Below are positions 16,066-25,235 of a DNA stretch of 48,128 nucleotides, one piece after another. The DNA is taken from NCBI GenBank assembly GCA_902542925.1, contig CACBWF010000003.1:1-48128 (forward strand). The letters run 5' to 3'. The stretch is from an uncultured Alphaproteobacteria bacterium. GTDB taxonomy: Bacteria; Pseudomonadota; Alphaproteobacteria; Methylaequorales; Methylaequoraceae. The notes under the pieces are model-generated. The model saw only the letters and a program-made list of their open reading frames with translations, was not told where the DNA came from and did no database searches. The position numbers and the translations under genes were made by a program. Each line of letters starts with the position of its first letter. The first letter of the stretch is position 1.

Positions 16066-16980
16066 AAAAACTTTAACAACTGTTACCAAGTAATCTCCTT
16101 TTATAAATTTATTAACATCAAAAATCCAATAGTATTTAAAGAATTAATAATTAATTTTGATCAAGTAAATAATATCAAAGGTACAATAATCATTTCAAAA
16201 GAAGGAATTAATGGTTCTGTTTTTGGAAGTAAATCAATCCTAAAAAAATTTTTTGAAATGATAAATAAAAATATATCAAATGACATAATCAAAAATACAA
16301 ATTTTGTTCAAAAATCGCCTTTCCTAAAATTTAAAGTAAAGATAAAAAAAGAAATTGTTAAGATTGGAATTCCATATCATGGAGTTAAGAAAAAACGGGG
16401 AATTTATGTTAATGCCTCAAAATGGGACAAGTTTTGCACTGATGAAAATGTTGTAATTTTAGATACACGTAATCAATATGAGTCTGATATTGGAAGTTTT
16501 AACAACTCAATCCTACCTGATATAAAAAGCTTTTCTGAGTTTCCAAGTTGGGTAAATAAAAACTGGAACAAAATAAAAGATAAGAAAATTTTTACATATT
16601 GCACTGGAGGTATTCGTTGCGAGAAAGCAACGTCTTTATTGATATCAAAAGGTAATTCAAACGTCTATCAGCTCAAAGGGGGTATTTTAAAATATTTATC
16701 TAGTAAAGATAACGGTTCTAACTTCAATGGAGAATGTTTTGTTTTTGATGAAAGAGTTACTGTTGATAAAAATCTTAAAAAAGGTAAATATGGTATATGT
16801 TTTGCCTGTGGTTCAGCAATATCTAAGGTTGATTTTTTATCTAATGATTATAAAAAAGGAGTTTCGTGCTCAAAATGTATTAATAAAACATCAGAAAAAC
16901 AAAAAAAAAGATTTTCAGAAAGACAAAAACAAATTAATTTTGCTAAACAAAAAGGAATTAAACATTTAGGTAAAACTTAA
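16060..16980 (+). CDS. trhO: tRNA uridine(34) hydroxylase TrhO (rhodanese-like)
   Basis: Catalyses oxygen-dependent 5-hydroxylation of uridine 34 in tRNA anticodons, the step toward cmo5U or mcmo5U. The 306-residue protein has an N-terminal acylphosphatase-like part (SFYKFINI, IKGTIIISKEGINGSV, KIGIPYHGVK), a rhodanese domain with the active-site loop YCTGGIRCEKA (Cys181), and a C-terminal Cys4 motif (CFACGSAI and SCSKC) with a basic tail. The start overlaps the marC start on the other strand by six bases, so its promoter must lie inside marC. Confidence 0.93.
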   Translation: MHKNFNNCYQVISFYKFINIKNPIVFKELIINFDQVNNIKGTIIISKEGINGSVFGSKSILKKFFEMINKNISNDIIKNTNFVQKSPFLKFKVKIKKEIVKIGIPYHGVKKKRGIYVNASKWDKFCTDENVVILDTRNQYESDIGSFNNSILPDIKSFSEFPSWVNKNWNKIKDKKIFTYCTGGIRCEKATSLLISKGNSNVYQLKGGILKYLSSKDNGSNFNGECFVFDERVTVDKNLKKGKYGICFACGSAISKVDFLSNDYKKGVSCSKCINKTSEKQKKRFSERQKQINFAKQKGIKHLGKT

Positions 16981-16988
16981 AATCTTTA

Positions 16989-18071
16989 TTATTCATCATT
17001 GAGTTTTCTTATTGAGAGTTTTTTCATTTTTTCAATTAAAGTGGTTCGATTAATCTTTAAACTATCAGCGCTTTTTGTAACAGAACCACTATTTACTTGA
17101 AGAGCAGCTTCAATTAAATTAATTTCAATTTCACTAAGATGTCTTCTTAAATCAATTTTATCCATATATTCAAACCATTTTCTGTAATGTTTTGGGTGAG
17201 GTAATTGAGAAAGATTCTCATTTTGTTTAGTTATATTGTTATTTGATTCTTTAGTAAGCGGTAAATCTCCGGTCATGTCCCATAATCCCTCCTTTTCTTC
17301 AATTCTATCAGGAAGGCTAATTTTAATAAGATTTTCTTTTACATTATTTGATTTTATAATTGTTTTCGGAAAAATAATTGCAGCCCTCTCAATTACATTT
17401 TTAAGTTCTCTAACGTTGCCTGGCCAAATATATTCCTGCAACGCCCTTATTGCAGAGGTATCAAATTTGGGTACTAATTCTTGATTCAATGAAATTTCAT
17501 TAATTATATGGTCTACCAGAATGGGTATATCTTCCTTCCTTTCAGAAAGTGTTGGTATTTCAATTGGAAAGACATTTATTCTAAAGAAAAGATCTGCTCT
17601 AAATGTACCATCATCTATTTTTTTTTCAATGTTTTGATGGGTTGCGCAAACTAATCTTAAATCTAACTTAATCTCTTTTTTCCCACCAACTCTTTGAATT
17701 GACTTTGTTTCAATTGCTCTTAATAATTTTGCTTGCAGAGACATTGGCATGTCACCAATTTCATCAAGGAAGAGTGTTCCATTATTTGATAATTCGAACC
17801 TACCCTGTCTAAGAGAGTCAGCGCCTGTAAAAGATCCCTTTTCATGACCAAAAAGTTCAGATTCAAGAAGTTCTGAAGGTATTGCTGCACAGTTCACATT
17901 GATTAAATCACCCCCTCTTTCTGAAGAATGATGAATTGCTTGCGCAACTACATCCTTTCCACACCCAGTCTCGCCTCTTAACAAAACAGTAGAATTAGAT
18001 TTTGAAACTAAATTAACTAATTTTTTTAATTCTAGAGTTGCTTCACTATTACCTTTTATTATTTCTTCCAT
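16989..18071 (-). CDS. FleQ-like sigma-54 activator without a receiver domain
   Basis: Enhancer-binding protein likely to be the master activator of the flagellar genes. The 360 residues begin almost directly with the AAA+ domain: Walker A GETGCGKD (33-40), the sigma-54-contacting loop as GSFTGA (79-84, usual GAFTGA), Walker B LFLDEIGDMP and WPGNVRELKNV. A linker leads to a C-terminal Fis-type helix-turn-helix (HLSEIEINLIEAALQVNSG, then RTTLIEKMKKL), which strongly resembles FleQ/FlrA C-termini. No FleQ or receiver domain precedes the AAA+ core. It is divergent from the FleT-like gene across 201 bases containing palindromes that fit FleQ sites. Confidence 0.85.
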   Translation of the reverse strand: MEEIIKGNSEATLELKKLVNLVSKSNSTVLLRGETGCGKDVVAQAIHHSSERGGDLINVNCAAIPSELLESELFGHEKGSFTGADSLRQGRFELSNNGTLFLDEIGDMPMSLQAKLLRAIETKSIQRVGGKKEIKLDLRLVCATHQNIEKKIDDGTFRADLFFRINVFPIEIPTLSERKEDIPILVDHIINEISLNQELVPKFDTSAIRALQEYIWPGNVRELKNVIERAAIIFPKTIIKSNNVKENLIKISLPDRIEEKEGLWDMTGDLPLTKESNNNITKQNENLSQLPHPKHYRKWFEYMDKIDLRRHLSEIEINLIEAALQVNSGSVTKSADSLKINRTTLIEKMKKLSIRKLNDE

Positions 18072-18082
18072 AAATACTGATG

Positions 18083-18096
18083 GTCAATTTTTTGAA
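18083..18096. promoter_or_regulatory. imperfect FleQ-type palindrome before the FleQ-like gene
   Basis: GTCA-ATTTTT-TGAA differs by one half-site base from GTCA-N6-TGAC, the core of the Pseudomonas FleQ box. It is 12 bases upstream of the FleQ-like start codon, a position suited to autoregulation. Confidence 0.35.
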
Positions 18097-18112
18097 TTTT
18101 TATATTTAAGTA

Positions 18113-18128
18113 TGTCAGAATCATGACA
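18113..18128. promoter_or_regulatory. FleQ-type palindrome between the two activator genes
   Basis: TGTCA-GAATCA-TGACA is a perfect inverted repeat. Its core GTCA-N6-TGAC (18114-18127) has the half-sites and spacing of the Pseudomonas aeruginosa FleQ consensus. It lies about 95 bases upstream of the -24 element of the fleT promoter, a normal enhancer distance. Confidence 0.5.
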
Positions 18129-18222
18129 AAAATAACTTTACAAAAAAAGAAAAAAAAAAAAAGTATTTTTAAGTTACTGAATATATTTGGTTTTTTAAAT
18201 TTCATTTTAAAATAAATAAGCA

Positions 18223-18239
18223 TTGGTAACATTTTTGCT
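18223..18239 (+). promoter_or_regulatory. sigma-54 promoter for fleT-fliEFGHIJ
   Basis: TTGGTAACATTTTTGCT has the -24 GG (18225-18226) and -12 GC (18237-18238) separated by exactly ten bases, with TGG and TTGC contexts as in the consensus. Transcription should start near 18250, 23 bases before the fleT start codon. Confidence 0.8.
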
Positions 18240-18272
18240 TATAGGATTTGTATAAAATTTAATGAGGCAAAA

Positions 18273-19439
18273 ATGGAAGAATTATTTTTAATAAACAATG
18301 AATTTAGAAATGAAGATTTAGAACTAATTAGAAAATTTCTAGAATTTAGAAAAATTTCATCAAATATAAAAAGTTATGATGAGATAAAAGACGAAAACAT
18401 TGGTAAATCAAAAATTATTACTAACAAATTATTTGAAGAAAAGATTGGTGGTAGAGAAAAACTTATCAAATTTGGTAGAAATATTGGTTGTTCAAAAATT
18501 TTAATTTTAGAATCAAATTCTGATAAATACTCTATTCAATCACATTTAGGAGAATCTGTTTTAAATATTAGTTTTAAAAAAATAAATGATTTTATTCTTG
18601 AATTGTTGATTAATATAATCTCTCAACAAAAGTTTTCATTTGCAGATCCAAGAACATTGAGTTTGATTAAATTAGCAAAAAGAGTTGCTGAAACTGATGT
18701 CACTGTTTTTGTTCACGGTCCTACAGGAACTGGAAAAGAGGTCATTTCAAATTACATACATCAAAATTCAAAAAGAAAAGACAATCCATTTATCGCAGTA
18801 AACTGTGCTGCTATACCGGAGAATATGCTAGAAGCCATGTTATTTGGTCACGAAAAAGGTGCATTTACAGGAGCATCATCTGCTAATAAAGGAATTTTTA
18901 GGGCAGCCGATACTGGAACACTTCTTTTAGATGAGATTTCTGAAATGCCATTATCTCTTCAAGCTAAGCTTCTACGTGTCTTACAAGAGAAAAAAGTTAC
19001 ACCTATTGGAGGTCAAAGAGACATAGATGTAGATGTAAGAGTAATTGCAACTACTAATAGAAATATGATGAGTGAAGTAAAAAATAAAACTTTTAGAGAA
19101 GACTTATATTACAGGCTTAATGTATTTCCGATTGAAACAACCAATTTATCAGAACGACCAGGAGATATCATACCAATAAGCCTTGCATTGTTAAAACGCC
19201 ACGTTGAAAGTTCTTCAAAGATTCCTTTTATAAGTGAAAGTGCTCAAAAAGTACTTACCAATTATAGCTGGCCAGGTAATGTCAGGGAACTTGAAAATGT
19301 TCTTCAAAGAGCGATTGTATTATCAAAAGACAATATGATTACTGACCTGGATATCATGATTGATAACGATATCGAGACTCAAATTCAAAATTTAAATCAT
19401 AATGCTGAAGAAGCAAATAAAGCTGCTTTAGGTTTTTAG
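18273..19439 (+). CDS. FleT-like sigma-54 activator lacking a DNA-binding domain
   Basis: The 388-residue protein has an unrecognised ~120-residue N-terminal domain of alternating strands and helices, which lacks a clear receiver Asp pattern. A complete sigma-54 AAA+ domain follows: Walker A GPTGTGKE (149-156), GAFTGA (196-201), LLLDEISEMPL and WPGNVRELENVLQRA. It ends about 35 residues later (EEANKAALGF) with no Fis-type helix-turn-helix. In the Rhodobacter sphaeroides fla1 system, FleT likewise lacks this domain and works with FleQ. Here the gene begins the fliE operon and has its own sigma-54 promoter. Its TAG stop forms part of the strong TAGGAGG Shine-Dalgarno of fliE. Confidence 0.87.
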   Translation: MEELFLINNEFRNEDLELIRKFLEFRKISSNIKSYDEIKDENIGKSKIITNKLFEEKIGGREKLIKFGRNIGCSKILILESNSDKYSIQSHLGESVLNISFKKINDFILELLINIISQQKFSFADPRTLSLIKLAKRVAETDVTVFVHGPTGTGKEVISNYIHQNSKRKDNPFIAVNCAAIPENMLEAMLFGHEKGAFTGASSANKGIFRAADTGTLLLDEISEMPLSLQAKLLRVLQEKKVTPIGGQRDIDVDVRVIATTNRNMMSEVKNKTFREDLYYRLNVFPIETTNLSERPGDIIPISLALLKRHVESSSKIPFISESAQKVLTNYSWPGNVRELENVLQRAIVLSKDNMITDLDIMIDNDIETQIQNLNHNAEEANKAALGF

Positions 19440-19448
19440 GAGGTAAAA

Positions 19449-19787
19449 ATGAAACCAAGAATGACAACATTGACACCAGATATTAGTAATACTCAAGAAA
19501 CTGTAAAAAAATTACAAGAAAATATTATAAATACCACCAGACAATCAGTAAGTGATAATACTGATTCAGGAAATTTTTTAAGTAATATCGAAAAAGCTAT
19601 TCAAAATGTATCAGATACTCAAAAACAAAGTGCTGAGATAACTAAAAATTTTGAACTTGGATTTGAGAATGATTTAACTAAAGTTATGATTCAACAACAA
19701 TTATCATCATTAGGTTTTCAAATGACATTAAATGTTCGGAATAAAGTTTTGAGTGCTTACAAAGATATAATGAATATGCCCGTTTAA
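19449..19787 (+). CDS. fliE: flagellar hook-basal body adaptor FliE
   Basis: Joins the MS ring to the proximal rod. The 112-residue protein ends with the conserved rod-type helix LNVRNKVLSAYKDIMNMPV and has an FELGFENDL segment before it. The N-terminus is longer and less conserved than in enteric FliE. It starts nine bases after the fleT stop with an excellent Shine-Dalgarno (AGGAGG), suggesting high output relative to the activator. Confidence 0.92.
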   Translation: MKPRMTTLTPDISNTQETVKKLQENIINTTRQSVSDNTDSGNFLSNIEKAIQNVSDTQKQSAEITKNFELGFENDLTKVMIQQQLSSLGFQMTLNVRNKVLSAYKDIMNMPV

Positions 19788-19810
19788 GAATTATTAATTA
19801 GGATAAAAAA

Positions 19811-21526
19811 ATGGCAGAACAAACACAAAATATTAAAACAGTAAATGAACTCTCAAGTTCTGGTAGTAATTTGATGAGTAGAGCAACCAACATGTTAGAA
19901 AACTTTCAAAAGTTTTCTAACGAACCAGCTGTTCAGAGATCAATTCCAGTTATGATAACATTGTTCGTTATTTTTATTGGTATTGTACTTTTTGTAAGCT
20001 TCAGAGAACCACCAAAGACAGCACTTTTTTCTGCTCTACCAGAAAGTGAAAAATCACGTATTGTTGATGTACTCAAAGCTAATGGTATTGATGTTTCTGT
20101 TGATAGAACAACAGGAGAAGTTTTAGTTCCCTCACCTGAATATTATGAAGCTAGAATGAAACTTGCTGCCGAAGGGTTACCGAGTTCTGTACCGCAAGGT
20201 TATGATTTACTTGAAGACATTCCTTTAGGTACAAGTAGATCCGTCGAATTTATGAAAATGAAACAAACTCAAGAAATAGAATTGTCTAGATCTATAAATG
20301 AAATTTCTCATATCTTAGGAGCAAGAGTTCACTTAGCTATTCCAGAAAAATCTGTATTTGTAAGAGATTCAGCACCTCCAACTGCTTCAGTATTTATAAA
20401 GCTAGCTGATGGAAGAGTATTATCAAAAGAGCAAGTTCAATCTATAGTACATATTGTTTCATCATCAATTCCCAATATGGCATCTGATAATGTAACAGTT
20501 GTTGATCAGTATGGAACTTTATTATCCAAACCAGAAAATGACCCAAATTCTGCGTTAACGGAAAAACAATTAGCACACAGGTTAAAGGTCGAAAAACTAT
20601 ATAGAGAGAGGATAATTTCTCTTGTTACCCCAATAGTTGGACCAGGTAATTTAACGGCTCAGGTAAATATCTTAATGGACTACACAAGTTCTCAAGTTAC
20701 AGAAGAAGTTGTAGACCCTGAATCAATTGCAAAGCGTAGTGAGCAAAATAGTGCTGAAGAGTCGGCTGATAGACCTGCAAGAGGCATACCTGGTGCGGTA
20801 GCTAATCAGGCACCTCTTGCCGCAGAGTTAGGAACTGAAGCACCACAAAGTGAAGCTGAAGCTGAATTTAGACAGAGATCAACCAGTAATGTTAGAAATT
20901 ACGAAGTTAGTAAAAAGTTAAGTACAGTGGTCAAGCCTGTTGGAATTATAACAAAAGTAAAAACAGCAGTTTTAGTAAAAAATAAATTAGTGGAAACACC
21001 AGAAGGTATTGTATCTCAACCAATAAGTGATGAAGATAGAGAAAAAATCTCATCTCTTGTAAAAGAAGCCGTTGGATTTGAAGAAGATAGAGGTGATTCT
21101 ATTGTTGTTACAAGTGGTGAATTTATTGATGAAATTGATGTTCTTGAAACTAAATGGTATGAAAAATCTTGGTTTCAAAATATGGTAGGTCAACTATCAA
21201 CAGTTTTAATATTAGCAATAATAACATTTGGAGCATTAAAACCACTTCTTAATAGAATTCTGGTACCTGTTTCTGCAGGTGGAACAATGGTTACAGATTC
21301 TGATATTGAAGATGAAAAAGAAGAAGAAGTTGAAGTACAAGAAGGTGAGTCGTTAGAGGATATTAAAGCCAAACTTAAACCAAAAAAATCTGCTATTTCA
21401 GCTGAAATGTTGGATACAGCAAATACATATGATGATAAAGTTGCAGTCATAAGAATGATTGTAGGAGATGAATCAGGAAAAGTTTCTAATGTATTTAGAC
21501 AATTACTTCAAAAAGAAACAAATTAA
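19811..21526 (+). CDS. fliF: flagellar MS-ring protein FliF
   Basis: Forms the MS ring in the inner membrane. The 571-residue protein has membrane segment one at about residues 45-63 (VMITLFVIFIGIVLFVSF) and the ring-building motifs (FSALPESEKSRIVDVLKANG, EDIPLGTSRSVEF, ARVHLAIPEKSVFVRD, ASVFIKLADGR). Periplasmic ring domains follow, then membrane segment two at about 455-475 and a cytoplasmic C-terminal tail that binds FliG (SAEMLDTANTYDDKVAVIRM). It is 23 bases after fliE. Confidence 0.97.
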   Translation: MAEQTQNIKTVNELSSSGSNLMSRATNMLENFQKFSNEPAVQRSIPVMITLFVIFIGIVLFVSFREPPKTALFSALPESEKSRIVDVLKANGIDVSVDRTTGEVLVPSPEYYEARMKLAAEGLPSSVPQGYDLLEDIPLGTSRSVEFMKMKQTQEIELSRSINEISHILGARVHLAIPEKSVFVRDSAPPTASVFIKLADGRVLSKEQVQSIVHIVSSSIPNMASDNVTVVDQYGTLLSKPENDPNSALTEKQLAHRLKVEKLYRERIISLVTPIVGPGNLTAQVNILMDYTSSQVTEEVVDPESIAKRSEQNSAEESADRPARGIPGAVANQAPLAAELGTEAPQSEAEAEFRQRSTSNVRNYEVSKKLSTVVKPVGIITKVKTAVLVKNKLVETPEGIVSQPISDEDREKISSLVKEAVGFEEDRGDSIVVTSGEFIDEIDVLETKWYEKSWFQNMVGQLSTVLILAIITFGALKPLLNRILVPVSAGGTMVTDSDIEDEKEEEVEVQEGESLEDIKAKLKPKKSAISAEMLDTANTYDDKVAVIRMIVGDESGKVSNVFRQLLQKETN

Positions 21527-21540
21527 TATAGAATAGAATT

Positions 21541-22590
21541 ATGGCTGAAAAAAAAGTAGATAATACTCAAGAAGAAGAAGAAAAAACACCATATGAGAGA
21601 CTAAGTAACACTCAAAAATGTGCTGTTCTTATGATGCTTCTTGGAGAAGATGAAGCTGCAGAAATTTTAAAGAACCTTGGACCAAAAGAAGTACAACAAC
21701 TCGGAAAAGAGATGTATTCAGTTGCGGGTTTAGATCAAGATACAGTCAATCAAGTATTAGATGAATTTCTTGCAATAATTAAAACACAGACAGATTTAGG
21801 AATGGGATCTTCAAATTATATTAGAAATGTGATGACTAAAGCATTGGGTGAGAATAAAGCACAATCAGTTCTTGGAAGAATCACTCCCACGGAATCTGAT
21901 AAACCAATCGAAATTCTTGATTGGATGGATGCCAGATCTGTCACAGAATTAATTGCCGATGAACATCCACAAATAATGTCTCTTGTTATTTCTTACTTAG
22001 AACCAGGAGTTGCAGCTGATGTGTTAGTAATGCTTCCGGAAGATATTCAAGCAGACATAATTCATAGAATTGCTACACTTGAAACAGTTCAACCAGATGC
22101 ACTTCATGAACTTGAAAGAGTGATGCAACTTAAGTTTAAAACTAATACATCTCTAAGAGCTTCTTCAGTTGGTGGAGTAAAAGCTGCAGCACAAATTATG
22201 AATTTTACTAAACAAAATATGGAAGGAAGGATAATAAAGTCATTAGGGGAAAAAGATCGACTTTTAGCAAAAGATATCCAAGAAAGTATGTTTACATTCG
22301 ATACATTGATACTGATGGATGACAGGAGCATGCAAACATTGTTAAGAAATGTTGAACAAGAAGTTCTAATAATAGCGCTTAAGGGCACAGATGACGAATT
22401 GAAAGAAAAAATATTTTCATGTATGTCTCAAAGAGCTGCTGCTAACATACAAGATGAAATGGAAGTTTTAGGACCACTAAGGTTAACTGAAGTTCAGGAA
22501 GCGCAGAAAGCAATTATTAATGTTGCAAGAACAATGTCTGATGAAGGGTCAATCGTTCTTGCTGGAAGAGGTGGAGATGATTACGTATGA
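21541..22590 (+). CDS. fliG: flagellar motor switch protein FliG
   Basis: C-ring protein that converts stator ion flow into torque. The 349 residues include the N-terminal FliF-binding part (AVLMMLLGEDEAAEILKNLG), the middle EHPQIMSLVISYLEP motif, the LMDDRSMQTLLRNVE torque-helix region and a C-terminal GPLRLTEVQEAQKAIINVAR. The last four bases overlap fliH (ATGA). Confidence 0.97.
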   Translation: MAEKKVDNTQEEEEKTPYERLSNTQKCAVLMMLLGEDEAAEILKNLGPKEVQQLGKEMYSVAGLDQDTVNQVLDEFLAIIKTQTDLGMGSSNYIRNVMTKALGENKAQSVLGRITPTESDKPIEILDWMDARSVTELIADEHPQIMSLVISYLEPGVAADVLVMLPEDIQADIIHRIATLETVQPDALHELERVMQLKFKTNTSLRASSVGGVKAAAQIMNFTKQNMEGRIIKSLGEKDRLLAKDIQESMFTFDTLILMDDRSMQTLLRNVEQEVLIIALKGTDDELKEKIFSCMSQRAAANIQDEMEVLGPLRLTEVQEAQKAIINVARTMSDEGSIVLAGRGGDDYV

Positions 22591-23441
22591 TGCAAAATCA
22601 AACAAACCTAAAAAAAAAAGAAAATAATTCTTTAAATACAGACGAAATTCTTGGAATTCTTAGAAAAGCAAATAAGGATTTTACAAAAGAAACTGATATT
22701 TCTGGTAAAATATCAAATACTTTTCAAAGAACTGACATAATTAAAATTGCTAGGAAAAATAGTGGGACAAAGCAAGATATAACTTCTGAAAATAAAGTCA
22801 AAAATGAAGCTAAAAAAAATAATCAGCCTGATGAAACAAAAAGCAAAGATTCTGATAAAAAAATAGAAACAGAAAATAAACCAAAATTAATAAAAAAGTA
22901 TACTGAGCAAGAAGCAGATTTAAAAGCAAAAGAATTAGCAAAAAAATATTATTATCATGGATACAATTTAGGCGTTAAAAATATTAAAAAAGAATTACAA
23001 AAAGGAGAAAACAACTTAGCAATAACTCTTAAAAATACCATCGATAATCTTTTTTTTGTTTCAAAAGAATTTACTGAAAAGCTCTCTAAGGAAATTAATG
23101 TTTCAATTTTAAAACTTTGCAGGGAAATAATTGGGTATGAAATATCATTAGAACCTGGAAAATTTAATCAGAAAATATCCAAATTAGCTGATTTAATATC
23201 TAATTCAACAAACAAAATTAATGTGTTTCTTAATCCTGAAGATTTAAAAATTATTGCTAAATACTTAGAAAGTCATAAACCAAATACAGATATCAATCTT
23301 AGAGAAGATAGCAAGTTAGAAAGAGGAGATATTAAAATTAGTTCTGGTGAAATTGAAATTGAAGAAATATTCTCAAAAAAAATATTGTTTAATGATGATT
23401 TTGAAATAGCAAATCAATCACACACCCCAAAAAAGAAATAA
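22587..23441 (+). CDS. fliH: flagellar export ATPase regulator FliH
   Basis: Stator-like regulator that binds FliI and docks it at the export gate. The 284-residue protein has a low-complexity Lys/Asn/Glu-rich N-terminal half. A helical central region with small-residue spacing follows (KYYYHGYNLGVKNIKKEL), then the FliH/HrpE C-terminal domain (LCREIIGYEISLEPGKF, INVFLNPEDLKIIAKYL, LERGDIKISSGEIEI). Identification rests on the C-terminal domain and on its place between fliG and fliI. Confidence 0.88.
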   Translation: MMQNQTNLKKKENNSLNTDEILGILRKANKDFTKETDISGKISNTFQRTDIIKIARKNSGTKQDITSENKVKNEAKKNNQPDETKSKDSDKKIETENKPKLIKKYTEQEADLKAKELAKKYYYHGYNLGVKNIKKELQKGENNLAITLKNTIDNLFFVSKEFTEKLSKEINVSILKLCREIIGYEISLEPGKFNQKISKLADLISNSTNKINVFLNPEDLKIIAKYLESHKPNTDINLREDSKLERGDIKISSGEIEIEEIFSKKILFNDDFEIANQSHTPKKK

Positions 23442-23442
23442 T

Positions 23443-24762
23443 ATGTCGGCTATTCTAAACAAAATCCATGAAAACTTTTCAAAAACTTCTTTAAAAAAAG
23501 ATAAAATTTATAAAGGTAAAATTTCAAGATTTGATGGTAAAATTGCTGAATGCAGTGGATTTCCAAGTCCTATTGGAACAATTTGTAAGATTAATTGTAG
23601 TGATGATAAGTTTGTAACTGGAGAAATAATTGGTTTTAAAGATGGCAGAAATTTATTAGCTATTCATGACTTAAACGCAAATGTTATTTCTGGTGCACCG
23701 GTTGAAGTAATTGAAAATGGATTTTACATAAATGTGAGTGATAAATTACTAGGAAGAGTTATTAATGCTCAAGGTAAAGCTATAGATGGTTCAAAACCGA
23801 TAGAAATAAGTGAAAATTATTGGCCTATTACAGGTAAATCAGTTAATCCTATGAACAAGGAACCAATTAATGAACCATTAGATGTTGGTATTAAAGCAAT
23901 TAACTCTCTTCTAACAGTTGGCAGAGGACAAAGACTCGGAATAATAGCAGGCTCAGGTGTGGGAAAATCTATACTACTTAGCATGATGACCAAATTTACG
24001 TCTGCAGATGTAGTAGTTGTCGCTCTTATAGGGGAACGCAGTAGAGAAGTTGGTAGCTTCGTAAGACAGGTTTTTAATGAAAAAACAAGACAAAAAACAG
24101 TTATTGTTGCGGTTCCAGCAGATAAATCTCCTCTGTTAAGAATTAGGGGGGCTGAAAGGGCAACATCTATTGCAGAATATTTTAGAGATAAAGGGAAAAA
24201 TGTTTTGCTTATTATGGACTCTCTTACTCGAATTGCCCATGCCAAAAGAGAGGTTGGTTTAGCATTAGGTGAACAACCAACATCAAAAGGGTATCCTCCA
24301 TCGGTTATTTCAATGCTACCTAATTTAATTGAAAGAACTGGTACAGGCACCAACGGTGGAAGTATTACTGCATTTTATACTATCTTGGCGGACTCTGATG
24401 ATACTAATGATCCTGTAGTTGATACTGCAAGAGCAATATTGGATGGACACATAGTACTTTCGAGACAACACGCTCAGATGGGAATATACCCTGCTATAGA
24501 TATAAATTTATCTTTAAGTAGGGTTATGAATTCAATCGCTGAAGAAAAGCATATTGAAAAGGCTACTTATATAAAAAAACTTTATTCATTGTATTTAGAA
24601 AATAGGGATCTTGTGTTAATGGGTGGGTATAATAAAGGTCAAAATGAAGAAATTGATAAGGCAATTGAAAACTGGTCTAAGATTTGCAAATTAATCACCC
24701 AAGCAGAAGACCAGTCTTCAAATTTTGAAGATAGCCTAAAAGAATTATACTCAATAAATTAA
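23443..24762 (+). CDS. fliI: flagellum-specific ATPase FliI
   Basis: F1-beta-like ATPase energising type III export of flagellar subunits. The 439 residues show Walker A GSGVGKS (about 170-176), ERSREVGSFVRQVF, the Walker B strand VLLIMDSLTRIAHAKREVGL, and GSITAFYTILADSDD typical of export ATPases. It starts one base after the fliH stop. Confidence 0.97.
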   Translation: MSAILNKIHENFSKTSLKKDKIYKGKISRFDGKIAECSGFPSPIGTICKINCSDDKFVTGEIIGFKDGRNLLAIHDLNANVISGAPVEVIENGFYINVSDKLLGRVINAQGKAIDGSKPIEISENYWPITGKSVNPMNKEPINEPLDVGIKAINSLLTVGRGQRLGIIAGSGVGKSILLSMMTKFTSADVVVVALIGERSREVGSFVRQVFNEKTRQKTVIVAVPADKSPLLRIRGAERATSIAEYFRDKGKNVLLIMDSLTRIAHAKREVGLALGEQPTSKGYPPSVISMLPNLIERTGTGTNGGSITAFYTILADSDDTNDPVVDTARAILDGHIVLSRQHAQMGIYPAIDINLSLSRVMNSIAEEKHIEKATYIKKLYSLYLENRDLVLMGGYNKGQNEEIDKAIENWSKICKLITQAEDQSSNFEDSLKELYSIN

Positions 24763-24763
24763 A

Positions 24764-25174
24764 ATGAAGAAAAAAACTTATAATTTATTACTTCTAAAAA
24801 AAAAAATAAGTAAAAATCAATCTTTCAAAGAAATTTCCTCTCTTTCAAAGGAAAAAGATAAAAATAGAAATGCTGTTAAATCTCTTAATGATTTATTAAA
24901 CAAAAGTAAGTCAAATATAGGGCAACTACTGACAAGTAGTGATCTAAAAAATATGTCATATTTTCAAGAAGAGATTCGAAAAAGAGTAGAAATATCAAAA
25001 AGCAGAGAAAATTTCTTACAAGCTGAAATTAAAAGTAAAATGAAAGAATTATCAAAAATAAAAAAACAGGAAGAGGTTGTTAAGAATAAAATTAAAGATA
25101 TTGATTACCTTTCAAATGAAGAAACAGAAAAGAAAACAGAAATCACTCTTTTTAATAAAGGCTCAGGTTTGTAA
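24764..25174 (+). CDS. fliJ: flagellar export chaperone FliJ
   Basis: The 136-residue, highly charged, all-helical coiled-coil protein sits one base after fliI. FliJ occupies the central hole of the FliI ring and links it to FlhA. Sequence conservation in FliJ is low; the call relies on coiled-coil character, length and position. It is the last gene of the fleT-fliJ transcript. Confidence 0.8.
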   Translation: MKKKTYNLLLLKKKISKNQSFKEISSLSKEKDKNRNAVKSLNDLLNKSKSNIGQLLTSSDLKNMSYFQEEIRKRVEISKSRENFLQAEIKSKMKELSKIKKQEEVVKNKIKDIDYLSNEETEKKTEITLFNKGSGL

Positions 25175-25183
25175 AAATGTACA

Positions 25184-25199
25184 TGGCATTAGATTTGCA
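25184..25199 (+). promoter_or_regulatory. sigma-54 promoter for fliKLMN
   Basis: TGGCATTAGATTTGCA has GG at 25185-25186 and GC at 25197-25198 with exactly ten bases between, within TGGCA and TTGCA contexts. It lies in the 61-base gap after fliJ; predicted start near 25210, before the fliK ATG at 25236. Confidence 0.8.
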
Positions 25200-25235
25200 G
25201 AATATTTCTGTAAAAATTTAATATAGGTATATTTA

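Noticed and set aside
18150-18175. Poly-A tract in the gap between the two activator genes, considered as a terminator or curved-DNA element
   Set aside because: No GC stem precedes it and both flanking genes diverge, so a terminator makes no sense; curvature cannot be judged by eye.
23817-24353. 178-codon open frame on the minus strand
   Set aside because: Antisense to fliI, one of the most conserved genes here; no ribosome site or family resemblance.
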